Assembly: GCF_043290135.1 (NCBI RefSeq)
Contig: NC_134710.1
Coordinates: 278,090,776-278,154,775 of the forward strand
Reading direction: 5' to 3'
Origin: Rhipicephalus microplus
Lineage: Eukaryota; Arthropoda; Arachnida; Ixodida; Ixodidae
Length of the DNA stretch: 64,000 nucleotides
Below the pieces are notes generated by a model. The model was not told where the DNA came from. It did no database searches and was given only the letters and a program-made list of their open reading frames with translations. Both the position numbers and the translations under genes were made by a program. The first letter of the stretch is position 1. Each line of letters opens with the position of its first letter. Below are positions 49,399 to 59,536 of this stretch, in pieces.

Positions 49399-49518
49399 TG
49401 GATGGATGGATGGATGGATGGATGGATGGATGGATGGATGGATGATGGACGGATGGACGGACGGACGGACGGACGGACGGATGGACGGACGGACGGACGG
49501 ACGGACGGACGGACGGAT
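49399..49518 (+). repeat. (GGAT)n / (GGAC)n array 2
   Basis: GGAT units change midway to GGAC units, about 120 bases in total, ending 122 bases before the splice acceptor of the Myb exon. Confidence 0.95.
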
Positions 49519-49620
49519 ACGCTCAAAGTCGCCGAAGTTAGCTAAGAAATGCTTTGTATTTAAAAGTGCTTTTGTGTTGTGTATTGTGTGAATGCCTTTA
49601 ATATAACCCCACTCTTTACT

Positions 49621-49640
49621 TCTGTTGTGTGCCATTTCAG
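49621..49640 (+). promoter_or_regulatory. Splice acceptor of the Myb exon
   Basis: TCTGTTGTGTGCCATTTCAG ends in AG with a preceding pyrimidine-rich tract. It decides that coding starts at 49641 rather than at the ATG at 49579. Confidence 0.7.
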
Positions 49641-51225
49641 GAGGAACAAAGAGGATGGCAAATCTGATGCTGGTGTTGTTCCAGAGCATGTCATGCAGCT
49701 GTGCAAGAGTGTCTCAGACAAACAGTTGGTCTCAAAGTTAAAAAAGAAGGGCAAGCATCACAGCATCGATATGGTCACTGCCATTAATCAAGCTGCTTCA
49801 GAGTTGAGTCTGCCAGGTTTTCCTAGAACTGACACACATGAGATCTTGTTTCACGTGGTTCCATTCCTTATGTTGTCGCAGCAAGCCAACCAAACCAGTC
49901 CCTTGGATGCAGCAAAGTCACTGCACGAGCAATTCGAGGAACAAAATTCACTCCAATCGTGTAGCGAGCAAAACACTGATGATATCAAAAGCGCTGCATC
50001 AAATACTGGTGTACCTGTGCATCAAAAAAGTTCTTGCCAAAACTACTCTAGTTGGTCTGACCATGATGAAGTTTCGCCATCCCTGTTAAAGCCTGAGCTA
50101 AGTCAAAGTATGCAATTATTGCCACCTTGGCCGAAAGAGTCATGTGAGGGAACACATAGCAAGCGCCTAGGTGTTGGAATTGAAAATCCGGTGCAGGAGG
50201 AATTAGCGGACCAGCCAAAAAATAAGCACTTGCCCTCGGCCGCTACAAATCCTGATAAGAGTTCGCAAAAGCGACGCCGTGTGTCTGACACTAGAAGTGT
50301 GCATTTGCAGCATTCTCCGCAAGGCACTGAAAGGCGCATTGTCCATTCGGTCAGCCCTGTCATGTTGCATCCTCCAAAGAGGAAAAGGATGCGGTTTACA
50401 GCACTGCAAGAAGAAGCACTCGTATATGGAGTTATGAAGTATGGCAGAGGAAGCTGGAAGAAAATCGGTGAACACAGCTGGTTCGATGGGCGCCGTTCAT
50501 CAGAGCTCAGTGATAAGTACAGAAACTTGGAAAAGTATGGCCATCTTCCAAAAGTCAAGCGACGTGTGCGAGATAAGCTTAGTGCTGGTGTGAATCCTCT
50601 GAAGGAACTGCGTGCGGTGGTTGATCAGCAGCGGCTGCGGCGAGCAACCTCACCAGTGGCAGACGAGCTGCTGCATGGCAAGCAGAGTTCTATGAGCCAG
50701 CCGAAGGAGTTACGAGGAACTTTGCCACTATGCGGCCCTCCCGACGAGGACAGCTCAACTACATCATCTGATGATGCCTTTGCAGAGCTATCACAAAAGC
50801 AAGCCAGAACTGGAGGAGCAGTCGCCTTGCCAAAGACAGGGTGCAGCAGCCCTTGCAGGCAGTCTACATCGCACGCACATTCATCTCCACAAAGCAGACC
50901 CAATTCAAGTTCCAAGACGGATGTGTCGCAGGAAGTTGTCCCAGTGAAGTATAAAAAGAAGCAGCGAAGAGTACCCTTCACGTCACTGGAAGAGCAGGCA
51001 CTCGTGGCTGGAGTTATGAAGTTTGGTAAAGGGAACTGGTTGCGCATAGCGACAGAAGGTGGCTTCCTCGGGAGGACAAGCACTCAGTTAAGTGACAAGT
51101 ATCGCAACTTGACGCTGTATCACCAGTTCGATGAAATTAAGAGGATCGTGAAATCTAAGCGTGAGAGGGGTGAGGACCCCTTGGAAAAGCTCCGAAGGTT
51201 ATCAGCTGCTCACTGGAAGCGGTGA
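49641..51225 (+). CDS. Last exon of a double telobox/Myb DNA-binding protein
   Basis: The reading frame is open from 49579, but a pyrimidine-rich tract ending in CATTTCAG (49640) is a good splice acceptor. The exon therefore probably starts at 49641, in a codon to which an upstream exon gives two bases, and the Met at 49579 is intronic. About 528 residues follow. Two closely related Myb/SANT domains end the protein: one at 50377-50556 ([19 protein letters not shown], ending [10 protein letters not shown]) and one at about 50947-51126 ([19 protein letters not shown], ending [10 protein letters not shown]). The LxDKYRN third-helix motif resembles the telobox VDLKDKWRN of TRF1/TRF2, Taz1 and Tbf1, so binding to telomeric double-stranded repeats is likely but not shown. 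The domains are separated by a Ser/Gln/Pro-rich linker. The N-terminal ~60 residues are helical-looking and could be the end of a TRFH-like domain. Upstream exons were not found. Confidence 0.8.
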
Positions 51226-51270
51226 CAGAAGGCAAAATAAGCATTTGTAGATGTTAATTTTTTTACCTTA

Positions 51271-51512
51271 CAGCCACCTTTTCAAAATAATTTTTTAAAA
51301 AGTTTTGAGACAAGACTTTTAGTCAAAGAAATTTAAACTGTATTTTCATATTTTTGTGTTTGTGTTGAAGAATATGGCAATGTACAGCCACCTTTGTAAA
51401 TTAAATGCTTTTAAAATTTTTTGAGACAATCGAGAGTTTTAATTAGGGCAATTTAAACTGTGACTTTAGGTTTTTTTGTGTTTTGTATTTACGTTGAAAA
51501 ATATGGCAACGT
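51271..51512 (+). repeat. Diverged tandem duplication in the Myb gene 3' region
   Basis: Unit 1 (51271-51384) and unit 2 (51385-51512) both begin CAGCCACCTTT and continue through TTTTGAGACAA, AATTTAAACTGT and TTGAAGAATATGGCAA (TTGAAAAATATGGCAA in unit 2). An ATTAAA, a variant polyadenylation signal, is at 51400-51405 in unit 2. Confidence 0.85.
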
Positions 51513-51547
51513 AGTCGTATCATTATAGCATCAGACGCTCTACTTCA

Positions 51548-51690
51548 AAGGGCCCTAAACTAGCCAGAGTTTGAAACTTAGTTGTGGTGTGGAAGTTGTG
51601 GACGAATGTACAATGAAGAAGTAGCTGTGAGAGTTTTTTGAAACTGTGCCGTAGTTGCAGGGTGGCACTTGTTCAGTTATTTAAACATGG
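51548..51690 (+). repeat. Dispersed repeat C, copy 2
   Basis: AAAGGGCCCTAAACTAGCCA, then TTGTGGACGAATGTAC and AGCTGTGAGAGTTTTTTGAA, parallel 29228-29360. Confidence 0.5.
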
Positions 51691-52088
51691 GGATCGTTCG
51701 TTCCTTCGCTACCCTGTGCTTGTTGGCAGGGCTCATCAACCAAAACCGTTTCGCTCATCAAGTGCTCTTCCCAAGGTAACGTGACATACCATAATCGCTG
51801 ACGGGCTCTTGAAAATGGCGTGCACTTCTAGTTGCCGTGACTTCCTGAACATTTTTTTCCCTGGAAACGGTTGTAGTGGTGCCGGCCTGTGCTCTCAAGA
51901 GTTGGGCCAGTATGGACCCTGCGTTGCATTGGGCGTGTGCCTTCACAAGATTGGCAACATGATGGAGCCATACAGTGGCACGCTGTGCCAAAGCACACTC
52001 GCTCGAGATGAGGAGCAGTCTTCTATGCCTTCCCAAGATAGTGGCAATGGTGTGGGTTGGCACACTCTTTAGATTCAGTTCATGCAGC
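51691..52088. other. No gene recognised
   Basis: Frames on both strands (51809-52072 plus, 52147-51758 minus) overlap and have no domain. Confidence 0.3.
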
Positions 52089-52258
52089 TTACTAGGCCAC
52101 TGACATGCTTTGGATGCAAATGACATGCACACACAGTAAAGAAACACTAAACGACAAGCACAAGCGGCATTTCCAACTAGTTGGAAGTGCCGCTTGTGCT
52201 TGTCGTTGAGTGTTTCTTTGTCTGTGTGTTATTTGCAGCCAAAGCATGTCAGTAAGCA
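52089..52258. mobile_element. Long near-perfect palindrome, hairpin MITE-like
   Basis: The left arm (52089-52178) and right arm (52179-52258) are inverted copies meeting at CCAACTAGTTGG with no loop. The arms share GACATGCTTTGG, AAGAAACACT and CGACAAGCACAAGCGGCA; the left arm has about ten extra bases. It could fold into an ~80 bp hairpin and resembles a small fold-back transposon. Confidence 0.8.
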
Positions 52259-52879
52259 AGTACCAACTAGGCCAACAATCAGTATTAATACAAGCCACTA
52301 AGCGTGACTGTGTTCCTATGCTAGTAGTAATTTGGTAATTACGTTTCATGCTGCAGTTGGTGATCACAAGTACAAACACGCGGGCAGCATGACCAACAGC
52401 AAGGATCACGGGCGACTGTTTGCAGATGAACCAGACGGCGTAGGATTGAGTTTGATCAATCGCATTATCGCTTCCAGATTCATTCATAGATTCAACTTGT
52501 CAATCTCACACACATGACTGGGGAGGCCAAAAAATCCCAGAGAGGAGAAGGAGTTTCTTGGAATTCATGATGCACCCGCATCTTGTAGCACTTCTACGTG
52601 TGGTATCATTGATCGTGGTGGCATTCTGCACACGACATGCGTGTTTACTTGGAATTGTCGCAGAAATATCGTAGGTGGTTCAGAGGCCATTAAAGGACAA
52701 CCGCAACAAAATTTTACTTGGGCAGAAACGGCCATAAATACGTAGTGTGTATACGGTAAGTTGCGATAACGACAGTGAAAAATCTTGCAGTCGCATATTT
52801 AATTTATAATTGGTGCTCTGATAGGCAGCAAGCAGACGATCCTATTGAAAAAACGTCCACCATAGGAATGGTAGATTTC
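52259..52879. other. No gene recognised
   Basis: Nothing coding or repetitive could be supported. Confidence 0.3.
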
Positions 52880-52970
52880 GCCATCCACCATTTTGATGGA
52901 GTATGGCGGTGGAAATGGTGGCACATGGTGTATGGTGGCGTATGGTGGAGCAAATGGTGGATGGCGCGCT
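52880..52970 (+). repeat. ATGGTGG-rich minisatellite
   Basis: Irregular repeats of TATGGTGG and AAATGGTGG type fill about 90 bases. The complementary motif dominates 60911-61540. Confidence 0.7.
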
Positions 52971-53078
52971 CCAGCCGGCAATGCTGGAGCGCTAAGCAGC
53001 GTCAGAACCACCTTGACGAGCTCCCTCTTAAGAAATAATAAAAATAATTGTATAAAGAAAGATTTAGCAAGCACCCGT

Positions 53079-53088
53079 AAAAAAAAAA
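53079..53088 (-). terminator. T10 pol III terminator after the tRNA-like unit
   Basis: On the minus strand, ten T residues directly follow the 75-nt tRNA-like sequence, as expected for an RNA polymerase III terminator. Confidence 0.6.
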
Positions 53089-53163
53089 GGTGCGCCAGCG
53101 CGAAATCAAACCTGGCACCTCCGAATTTTCAACTGCGCACACTAACCACTGCGCCACGCCGAC
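53089..53163 (-). tRNA. tRNA-like unit, degenerate (target of the Tx1-like element)
   Basis: The 75-nt minus-strand sequence starts GTCGGCG, continues with the A box TGGCGCAGTGGTTAGTGTGC, and has a B-box-like GGTTTGATTTC about 30 bases further, then T10. The anticodon-loop position would read TTGAAAA. The anticodon and T stems and the 3' acceptor strand do not pair well, so it is a tRNA-derived repeat head or tRNA pseudogene rather than a working tRNA. Its first 16 nucleotides are the target duplication of the adjacent retrotransposon, so the unit was rebuilt intact by the insertion. Confidence 0.5.
53148..53163. repeat. Target-site duplication, 3' copy (16 bp)
   Basis: ACTGCGCCACGCCGAC on the plus strand, identical to 59537-59552. 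The T9 that follows at 53164 is the retrotransposon A-tail read in reverse. Confidence 0.93.
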
Positions 53164-53278
53164 TTTTTTTTTCTTCATTGCCTGTGTACATACAACATTC
53201 GCAAACATATATACATCAAACAAAGTAGAAACATGAAACAAAGAAAAGAGGTAAAAAGCGTCATATTTAACAGGCTTT

Positions 53279-56200
53279 TTAAATTTCCTTCATCTGTAGA
53301 AGGCTTTCTACTTGATGAAGCCATTCGGGCACCTCTTGTTGAACCTTTTGCGATTCCACAAACGAACAGACAGATTGAAAGAAGTATTGCCTAACCGGAC
53401 GTGCATTAACATCAGCATGGCGCACCGCCATTCTAGATTGCCATATACCGTGCAGGCCCAGTAACATAACTAGGTCGAAAGGTATTCTTTCTTCATTTGA
53501 TATTGGTAGAAATCTGATGCCATAGGCATCGAGAGGCAGATCCTTTTTCAATGTCCTTTGGAGAACATCCCAGAAAAAGACTGCATCCCAGCAGTTGAGG
53601 AAAACATGTTCGATTGTTTCCAGCTTTTTGCAGAGAAGGCAATCAATACCCCAAGGAACAAATAAGCCTTTTTCTTGCACCCATGTTTTCACGGGCAAGG
53701 TCCCAGTGTGCAATTTAAGGAAAAAGGATTTCGCTCCAGGTGATACCTCCATTTTTTTACACGGCTTAAGAAATTTTGGCCTGGGCCTACACGGTATAAT
53801 GTTCTATATAGAGGAACAGAAAAAACTGTTTCTACTAAATTGTTGTATAACTTTTTACGCGAAACCGTACTGAGGTATTTCAATGAAAAACTCGTTTTTA
53901 GAAAGAGACATGAATCAACCACTTTATTTAGGAAACCTCTAATGCTTGCTTTCATGTGAACAGATGCTACCACAAATTCTGGCAACCGTCTTCCAAGCCT
54001 AAGCTGTATAACAGTCAGTATGAATGGGTCTCGATTATTACGGAAAATTATAAACCGATTAACTAACTGACGAAGATACAAATGACACAGACCAAGTCCT
54101 CCAGAGCGAACCTGTCTGTATAAGTTAGTTCTACTTGTTCGCTCCCAAGAAGAACCCCACAATAAAACAGCAAATATTCGATGAAGCTTCTGTAGATTCA
54201 CACGTGAACAATGCAATACCTGAAGGACACACCAGAGCTTACTGACTGAAAATACGTTACAAAAGGTCGCTCTGGCGAAAATTGATAGCTGGAAACCATT
54301 GAGTTGTTCAGCTTTTTCTCGTAGCTCCACGGCCTGACGCCGCCAGTACGGTTCACTGTCACATTAATATTTTAATGGCACACCTAGGTATCGTACCGGA
54401 GTAGTAGTCTATGAAACACCAGCCACAAAATGTGGAGTCACAGGCCATTCGCCGTATCAGTAACCCAGGCACTTGCTCCAGTTTACCAAACTACCACTTG
54501 CATTACAATAAAGATTTATAATTTTTATGGTTTCAGCGATACTATCATAATCTTTACAAAACACAGCTATATCATCTGCGTATGCCAGTACCCGTACTTC
54601 AGCTTCTTGTAGTTTGTACCCCACTATGTTACTGCTTTTCATGACTTTTTGGCAAAATGACTCTATATAAATTAAAAATAGGAGGGAAGACAAAGGGCAG
54701 CCTTGTCGTACAGAATGTCTGACATTAATTCGTTTCCCAAGAACTTTGTTGATGATTAGCCGAGTTTTACATCCAGTATATGCCATTCGAACTGTATCTC
54801 GAATTACTTTGCCAACATTGACATACTCTAACAAAAGAAAAAGAATTTCGTGCGGTACTCGGTCAAATGCTTTTTCTAAATCTATCTGGATCATCGCGAT
54901 GTGATCGTTTGTGGCATCGCAGCAATACACTTCGTGCCCTGTGAATGTTTGTGAATATAGTGTACCTTTTAATTCCACATGTCTGGTGGTCGCCTACAAT
55001 GTTATTATTAACTGTCTGCAGTCTCCTTGCTAACACTTTCATCAAAATATTCTAGTCGATATTTGATAGACTGATTGGCCCGTACGATTTCACTTCACGT
55101 AATTTAACTGCGTCCTCAGTTTTTGGTATTAATATAGTATGAGATAGCAGAAAAGAAGGTGGCAGAATCTTTATGTTTAAGGCTTCGTTAAAAACCGCTG
55201 CCAGGATCGGTGCTAGTTCGTGTTTGAATCCCTTATAAAACGCGGCTGTTAACCTGTCAGGTCCTGGGGACTTTCCCAAATGGAAGGCAATGATTGCTTT
55301 TGTCACTTCCGGTTCAGAAATAGGACATTCTAAGCTGTCTTTCCTGCAGTCCTCAACCTTTGGCATTAATTTTAAAAATTCATTCTTGAATTCATCTACA
55401 TTTACATTTATCAAATAAAGTGGTGTAGTACTCGTTGAAAGCATCCTCTATATATCTCTGTTCACTTGTAACGTTACCCATGTATCCAATCTGATGTATA
55501 ACATTCCGCTGAGCGTTTCGTTTTTCGAGACCAAGCATTCTTTTGGTCGGCTTCTCTCCTACGGTCATTTTCTCTGTCCTTGCCCTTATTTGCGCGTCAC
55601 GATACTTCTCCTCATCAATTTGTTCTAATTTGGACTTTACTGACCTTATATCATTTGTGAATAAGCCTGGCGTTTTGCTTTCCTCTGCTAGCAGTTCATT
55701 CAGATTTGAGCGTAGGGTTCTTTCTTTTTCACTGTTTCCGTGTTTTATTACACATGAGCGTTCTATAGCTTTCAACTTTATATTCTGTTTAAATTGTTCC
55801 CACTTCACTCCATATTTTTGACCTCCACTGTCCATGTTTTCCAACGCCTCTCGAACACTGTCCATAAATATTTCATCTTCCAAGAGATTAGAATTTAGCT
55901 TCCTGCGTCCCAGTTAAATACTGGTCTACGTCTATTTCTTTTACCTATTACTAATGATACTAAGCAATGATCACTAAATAAAACAGGGAGGACATTGTAC
56001 TCACTGATAATCAAAACTAAATCCAGTGACACGTAGGCCCTATCTAGGCGCGCATGACTGGAGCCTTGGAAATGCGCATACAGTAATGGTCCTTTACCAA
56101 TACACTCTGCAACATCCTCAAGGTCTAAGTCAGAAATTAGATTCGTTAACGCGACTGTGCTTGAGTAGTTGAAATTGGATGTACTTGTTTTATCATCGGC

Positions 56201-56700
56201 ATTGATCACACAATTAAAATCTCCCATAAGGAAGACTTATGCGATCGCATTCACAATAAGTACGAATTTCGTCGAATGTTGCACACCGTTCATCAACTTT
56301 AAGAGGTTCATATAAACAAATCATTCGCCAATTAAGAGAAAAGAATGCCAAATCAGAAACAACAAACCTTCCGGAAGTATAAGACGGGATATTTTGAACA
56401 GTGGCACCTTAACTATCCCGCACAAAGATAACACACCCTGCCGACCTACCAACTGCATGACTGACGCTGGCGGTGTAGCGTCCGGTGAAACGTTGCAGTA
56501 GGCTCTCGGTGGTGTCCATGCTCTCCACTTTGGTTTTCTGAACTGCAATAGTGTCCAGGTCTTGGTCAATGGCTAGCCTGTAGAGCTGAGTCTGTTTCTT
56601 TCTGGAAGCCAGTCCTCGTACGTTGAGCGTCGCTGCTTTCACGAACCCGCTCAGCGACGTGATCGGTGAGCGGGTCCAAGCTGATAGCCCTGCACGTTCA
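53279..56700 (-). pseudogene. ORF2 of the Tx1-like element (endonuclease and reverse transcriptase)
   Basis: From its 5' end: endonuclease start (KAATLNVRGLASRKKQTQL, near 56640), then GDFNCVINADDKTS (56225) and SDHCLVSLVIG near 55950, the GDFN and SDH motifs of APE-type nucleases. An N-terminal linker (55883-55392) follows. Reverse transcriptase motifs are GKSPGPDRLTAAFYKGF (near 55270), SYGPISLSNID (near 55075), DLEKAFDRVPH (near 54880), RQGCPLSSLLFLIY (near 54700) and AYADDIAVFCKD (near 54575). The connector spans 54330-53689, and the C-terminal finger CLLCKKLETIEHVFLNCW lies near 53620. At least five frameshifts or stops divide it. The protein would nick tRNA-like DNA and prime reverse transcription. 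Confidence 0.85.
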
Positions 56701-56745
56701 CTTATTGGGCTCTCGTCGTCCAGGGTGGATCCATGTTGTTCACCT

Positions 56746-57211
56746 TTAGTTTGAGCGGCCATCGTCGCGTTTGAGCGACGATGACCGTTGTCGGGCAGCG
56801 TTTCGTTTCTTGCCTCCACTGACCACCTTCCACTGCACTTCCGACTTTACTTGCGTTTCGTCTACTTGAGCGCCGTCGTCTGAGTCGCGACGGTGTTTTT
56901 CAGACGCCGATTCCAATTCCATCCTTAAGGTATCCAGGTCACCAGGCAAATCCTCATTGTCGTTGTTTCGTTCACCAAAGAACACTGTGAAGCCGACTTT
57001 AGAGGAGTCGAAGCAGCGTTGGCCTGGGACGCCGGCGTTTCAGGACGCGTTGCTTGCAGCTGCGACGCGGCGTGCATCGCAGGCGCAGAACGCGTCTATT
57101 TGCTCGTCGTTGGGACCGCTGGATTTCCCATCTTCCGCCCGGCGTTCGTGTCTGGGGCTGAAGAAACTTACTTGCTTTTGTTCAGCACCAGCGCGTCTTC
57201 CAATGTGTCGT
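56746..57211 (-). pseudogene. ORF1 C-terminal part of the Tx1-like element
   Basis: This is the part of ORF1 downstream of the nested CR1-like insertion. It is Asp/Glu/Lys/Arg-rich, for example GDLDTLRMELESASEKHRRD in the frame 56985-56746. In-frame stops occur at about 57165 and 57105. It ends close to the ORF2 start, as in other L1-type elements. Confidence 0.6.
57206..57211. repeat. 6 bp duplication TGTCGT flanking the CR1-like insertion, left
   Basis: It matches 58680-58685. Removing 57212-58685 rejoins the ORF1 sequence of the surrounding element. Confidence 0.6.
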
Positions 57212-57289
57212 TAACATGCATGGCCTGCAAGCTACCAGAACACGTAATCTACTCCCACAATGCAACTCATCTGGACCAAAATTCCTTCT

Positions 57290-58478
57290 TTTTTTTTTCT
57301 AACCAGCACGGGTTCCGGCGTGGACTGTCGTGCGAAACACAACTTTACGAATTTTCTACTGATCTTCATTTTAACCTAGACTCTTCTTTTCAAACAGATG
57401 TAATATACCTCGACTTTTCCAAAGCTTTCGACCGTGTTCCCCACCGCCGTCTAATAAGTAAACTTTCTTGTCTCAGTATATAGAGCCCTTAGCCCTATCT
57501 TGGATTAAAAATTTTCTAACCGGTCGTGTTCAGTATACTGTTGTCGCGAATAATCAATCAACCTGTGTTGTAGTTTCCGGTGTACCGCATGGTTTCGTTC
57601 TTGGCCTCTTTTGTTTATAATCTTTATTAATGATATTCCAGACAAAATTTCATCCACCATCCACCTTTTTGCAGACGTTTGTGTGCTTTACCGTCGCATC
57701 TCATGTTGCACTGACCAAATTACACTCCAGAATGACTTGTCTAACATACATAATTGGTGTTCGCGGTGGCTAATGCAGCTTAATACACAAAAATGTAAAT
57801 TTATGCAAGTTTCGCGCAAGCGCACTAACTTTTCCTTCCAGTATTCTGTGAACTTCCAACCCTTAACTCAGGTCGACTCCTATCGTTATCTTGGCGTAAT
57901 AATAACAAGTAAACTAACATGGTCCGAGCACATAGAACAAGTATTCACCGCTTCAGTAAAATCACTTGGCTACATTAAAAGATCGCTTACGTCCTGCCCA
58001 CCGCAAATCCGAAAATAAGCTTACGAAACCTTCACGTGTACTAAACTTGAATATGCTTCTGCTATTTGGAACCCTCACCAAAATTACCTAATCGACGCAT
58101 TAGAAGCAATTCAAAATCGCGCTGCCAGATTCATCACCTCACAATACAGTTCTCGCTTAAGTATTACCAGTATCAAACTATTCCTCAACCTCCCTCCTCT
58201 AGAAATTCGCCGCAAAGTCACTCGGCTCTGCCTTCTGCACAAACTATGCTATAATTTCCCGTCGCAACGCAATACCGTTCTTCTACCTCCCGCCCGTTGA
58301 TCGCGTCGCCTCTTTAACTCCCTATGTTTACAGCGCTTACATGGTTCAACTAACGCTTTCAATAAATCATTTTTACCTGCTGCCATTGAAGGCTGGAATA
58401 ACCTGCCTGAATCCATAGTGCACGAACAAAACCCCTTAAAATTTAAACAGCTAATCACAAATCACTTGATATGTTAGT
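57290..58478 (+). pseudogene. Reverse transcriptase and C-terminal region of the CR1/L2-like copy
   Basis: Motifs in order: HGFRRGLSCETQL, IYLDFSKAFDRVPHRRL, a broken GVPHGFVLG where GVPQGSVLG is expected, FADVCVLY where FADDxxLY is expected (the second catalytic Asp is Val), and the later SYRYLGVIITSKLTW, LEYASAIWNPHQ, QNRAARFI and FLPAAIEGWNNLPESIV. The catalytic FADD is mutated and several stops occur (57481, 57620 region, 58018), so it is inactive. Confidence 0.82.
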
Positions 58479-58508
58479 TAATTTACAATTGTTGCCGTTT
58501 TCTGCCAC

Positions 58509-58582
<74 letters not shown>
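58509..58582 (+). repeat. (TA)n microsatellite, 74 bp
   Basis: A perfect TA array lies inside the 3' untranslated region of the CR1-like copy. Confidence 0.97.
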
Positions 58583-58587
<5 letters not shown>

Positions 58588-58685
58588 CCTTCTGTTGAAT
58601 TGTTTTTGCCTCCCCCTTATGTAATACCCCGCAAGGGGCCTTTAAGGGTTCAATAAATGATGATGATAAATGATGATGATGTCGT

Positions 58686-59499
58686 CTGCTTCTGTGGTGT
58701 CGCAGGCAAAGACGCTTGTTCAGATTCCTCCTCATCCATGAGAAGTTCACTCTGTTGAGTCTCTGGTCGTCGCCCTGCAGCTCGTGCGTACGAACGGTTG
58801 CACTCGTCCTGCTCATGACCGAAAGAGTAGCATTAGCTGCACCTTGGGACCTTGCAATCACGTCGCATATGTCCGTGCTTCAGCACCGCATGCACAAAGG
58901 CCGTCTTCCCGGCACCACAACCAGTGCAGTACTGCTGCTAATACGCACCTGATGGGGCAGTTGATCCACAGAAACGCTGTCTCGTAGTTGCATGCGTATT
59001 ACACGAGTTGTCGATTCAACTCCTTCAAAATCCTCGACTCTCCATCGGTCACCTCCTTGACGTCGCCGTATTCATAGAAGGCACGTCGAACAGCGTCTTT
59101 TGTAACATCGAACGCTAGCCAGTGCAATTTCACCTTAACCTCTTGCCGCGTCGGGTAAATGACGAGACATACCCGGTCTTTGAGAACTTTGAGAACGCCT
59201 GCGTCTGTCGACGCTTTCTTTGCTTGCTCGGTCTTCATGTTCAATAACCACACGTGCGACATCTGATATGCTCCGATGCCACTTACTTGCTGTATGACGC
59301 CTAAGTCCTTGAGAGGTTTCCTGAAGTCGTCGATGCGATATGGTCGGCCGCTGACGTCGCAGTGTAGAGCTACTGCTCGACGCATCGCTTCACCTGATGG
59401 TAACGATGGCAGAATAATTCTGTAGTCCTTTGGAACGAGGGGAAACGCTATACCGCGGCTGGCGTCGGCCGCTGTCGCTGCTCGGGACGAGCTTGTCAT
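58686..59499 (-). pseudogene. ORF1 N-terminal part of the Tx1-like element
   Basis: The ATG at 59499 opens 37 bases after the element's 5' end. About 160 residues (59499-59020) include an RRM-like segment, LHWLAFDVTKDAVRRAFYEYG followed by DVKEVTDGE. A frameshift near 59030 leads to continued coding text (VIRMQLRDSVSVDQLP) and zinc knuckles: CMRC, then HGHMRRDC after another frameshift near 58880, and a second Cys/His group FGHEQDEC near 58810. RRM plus CCHC is the usual make-up of ORF1 proteins in L1/Tx1-type invertebrate elements; they bind the element RNA. The nested insertion interrupts it at 58685. Confidence 0.75.
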
Positions 59500-59536
59500 C
59501 CTGCGTCTGCACCAACCGGCGTTCAGAAGCAGAATG

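Larger units (their letters stand above)
57212..58679 (+). mobile_element. CR1/L2-like retrotransposon, 5'-truncated, nested insertion
   Basis: The insertion starts within the reverse transcriptase fingers (QHGFRRGLSCETQL, then DVIYLDFSKAFDRVPH) and ends in a (TA)n array and a repeated AAATGATGATGAT tail, typical of CR1/L2-type 3' ends. It lies in opposite orientation to the Tx1-like element and interrupts its ORF1, so it arrived later. TGTCGT flanks both sides. Confidence 0.85.
53164..59536 (-). mobile_element. Full-length Tx1/L1-like non-LTR retrotransposon inserted in a tRNA-like unit
   Basis: Both ends are fixed by the perfect 16 bp duplication. Without the nested 1,468 bp insertion and one copy of its 6 bp duplication, the element is about 4.9 kb. 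From its 5' end (59536) it has a leader of only 37 bases, ORF1 (RRM-like plus zinc knuckles), ORF2 (endonuclease, reverse transcriptase, C-terminal finger), about 115 bases of 3' untranslated sequence, and an A9 tail. The reverse transcriptase text (DLEKAFDRVPH, RQGCPLSSLLF, AYADDIAVF) and the absence of RNase H place it in the L1/Tx1 group. Several frame breaks make it inactive, but the YADD box is intact. Confidence 0.88.

Noticed and set aside
49579..49640. Start of the Myb protein at the first ATG (49579)
   Set aside because: A strong splice acceptor at 49640 and the non-conserved hydrophobic text before it indicate that this part is intronic.
49271..49689. MDGWMDGW and HPSIHPSI frames
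   Set aside because: They are translations of the GGAT/GGAC arrays; no signal or domain outside the repeat.
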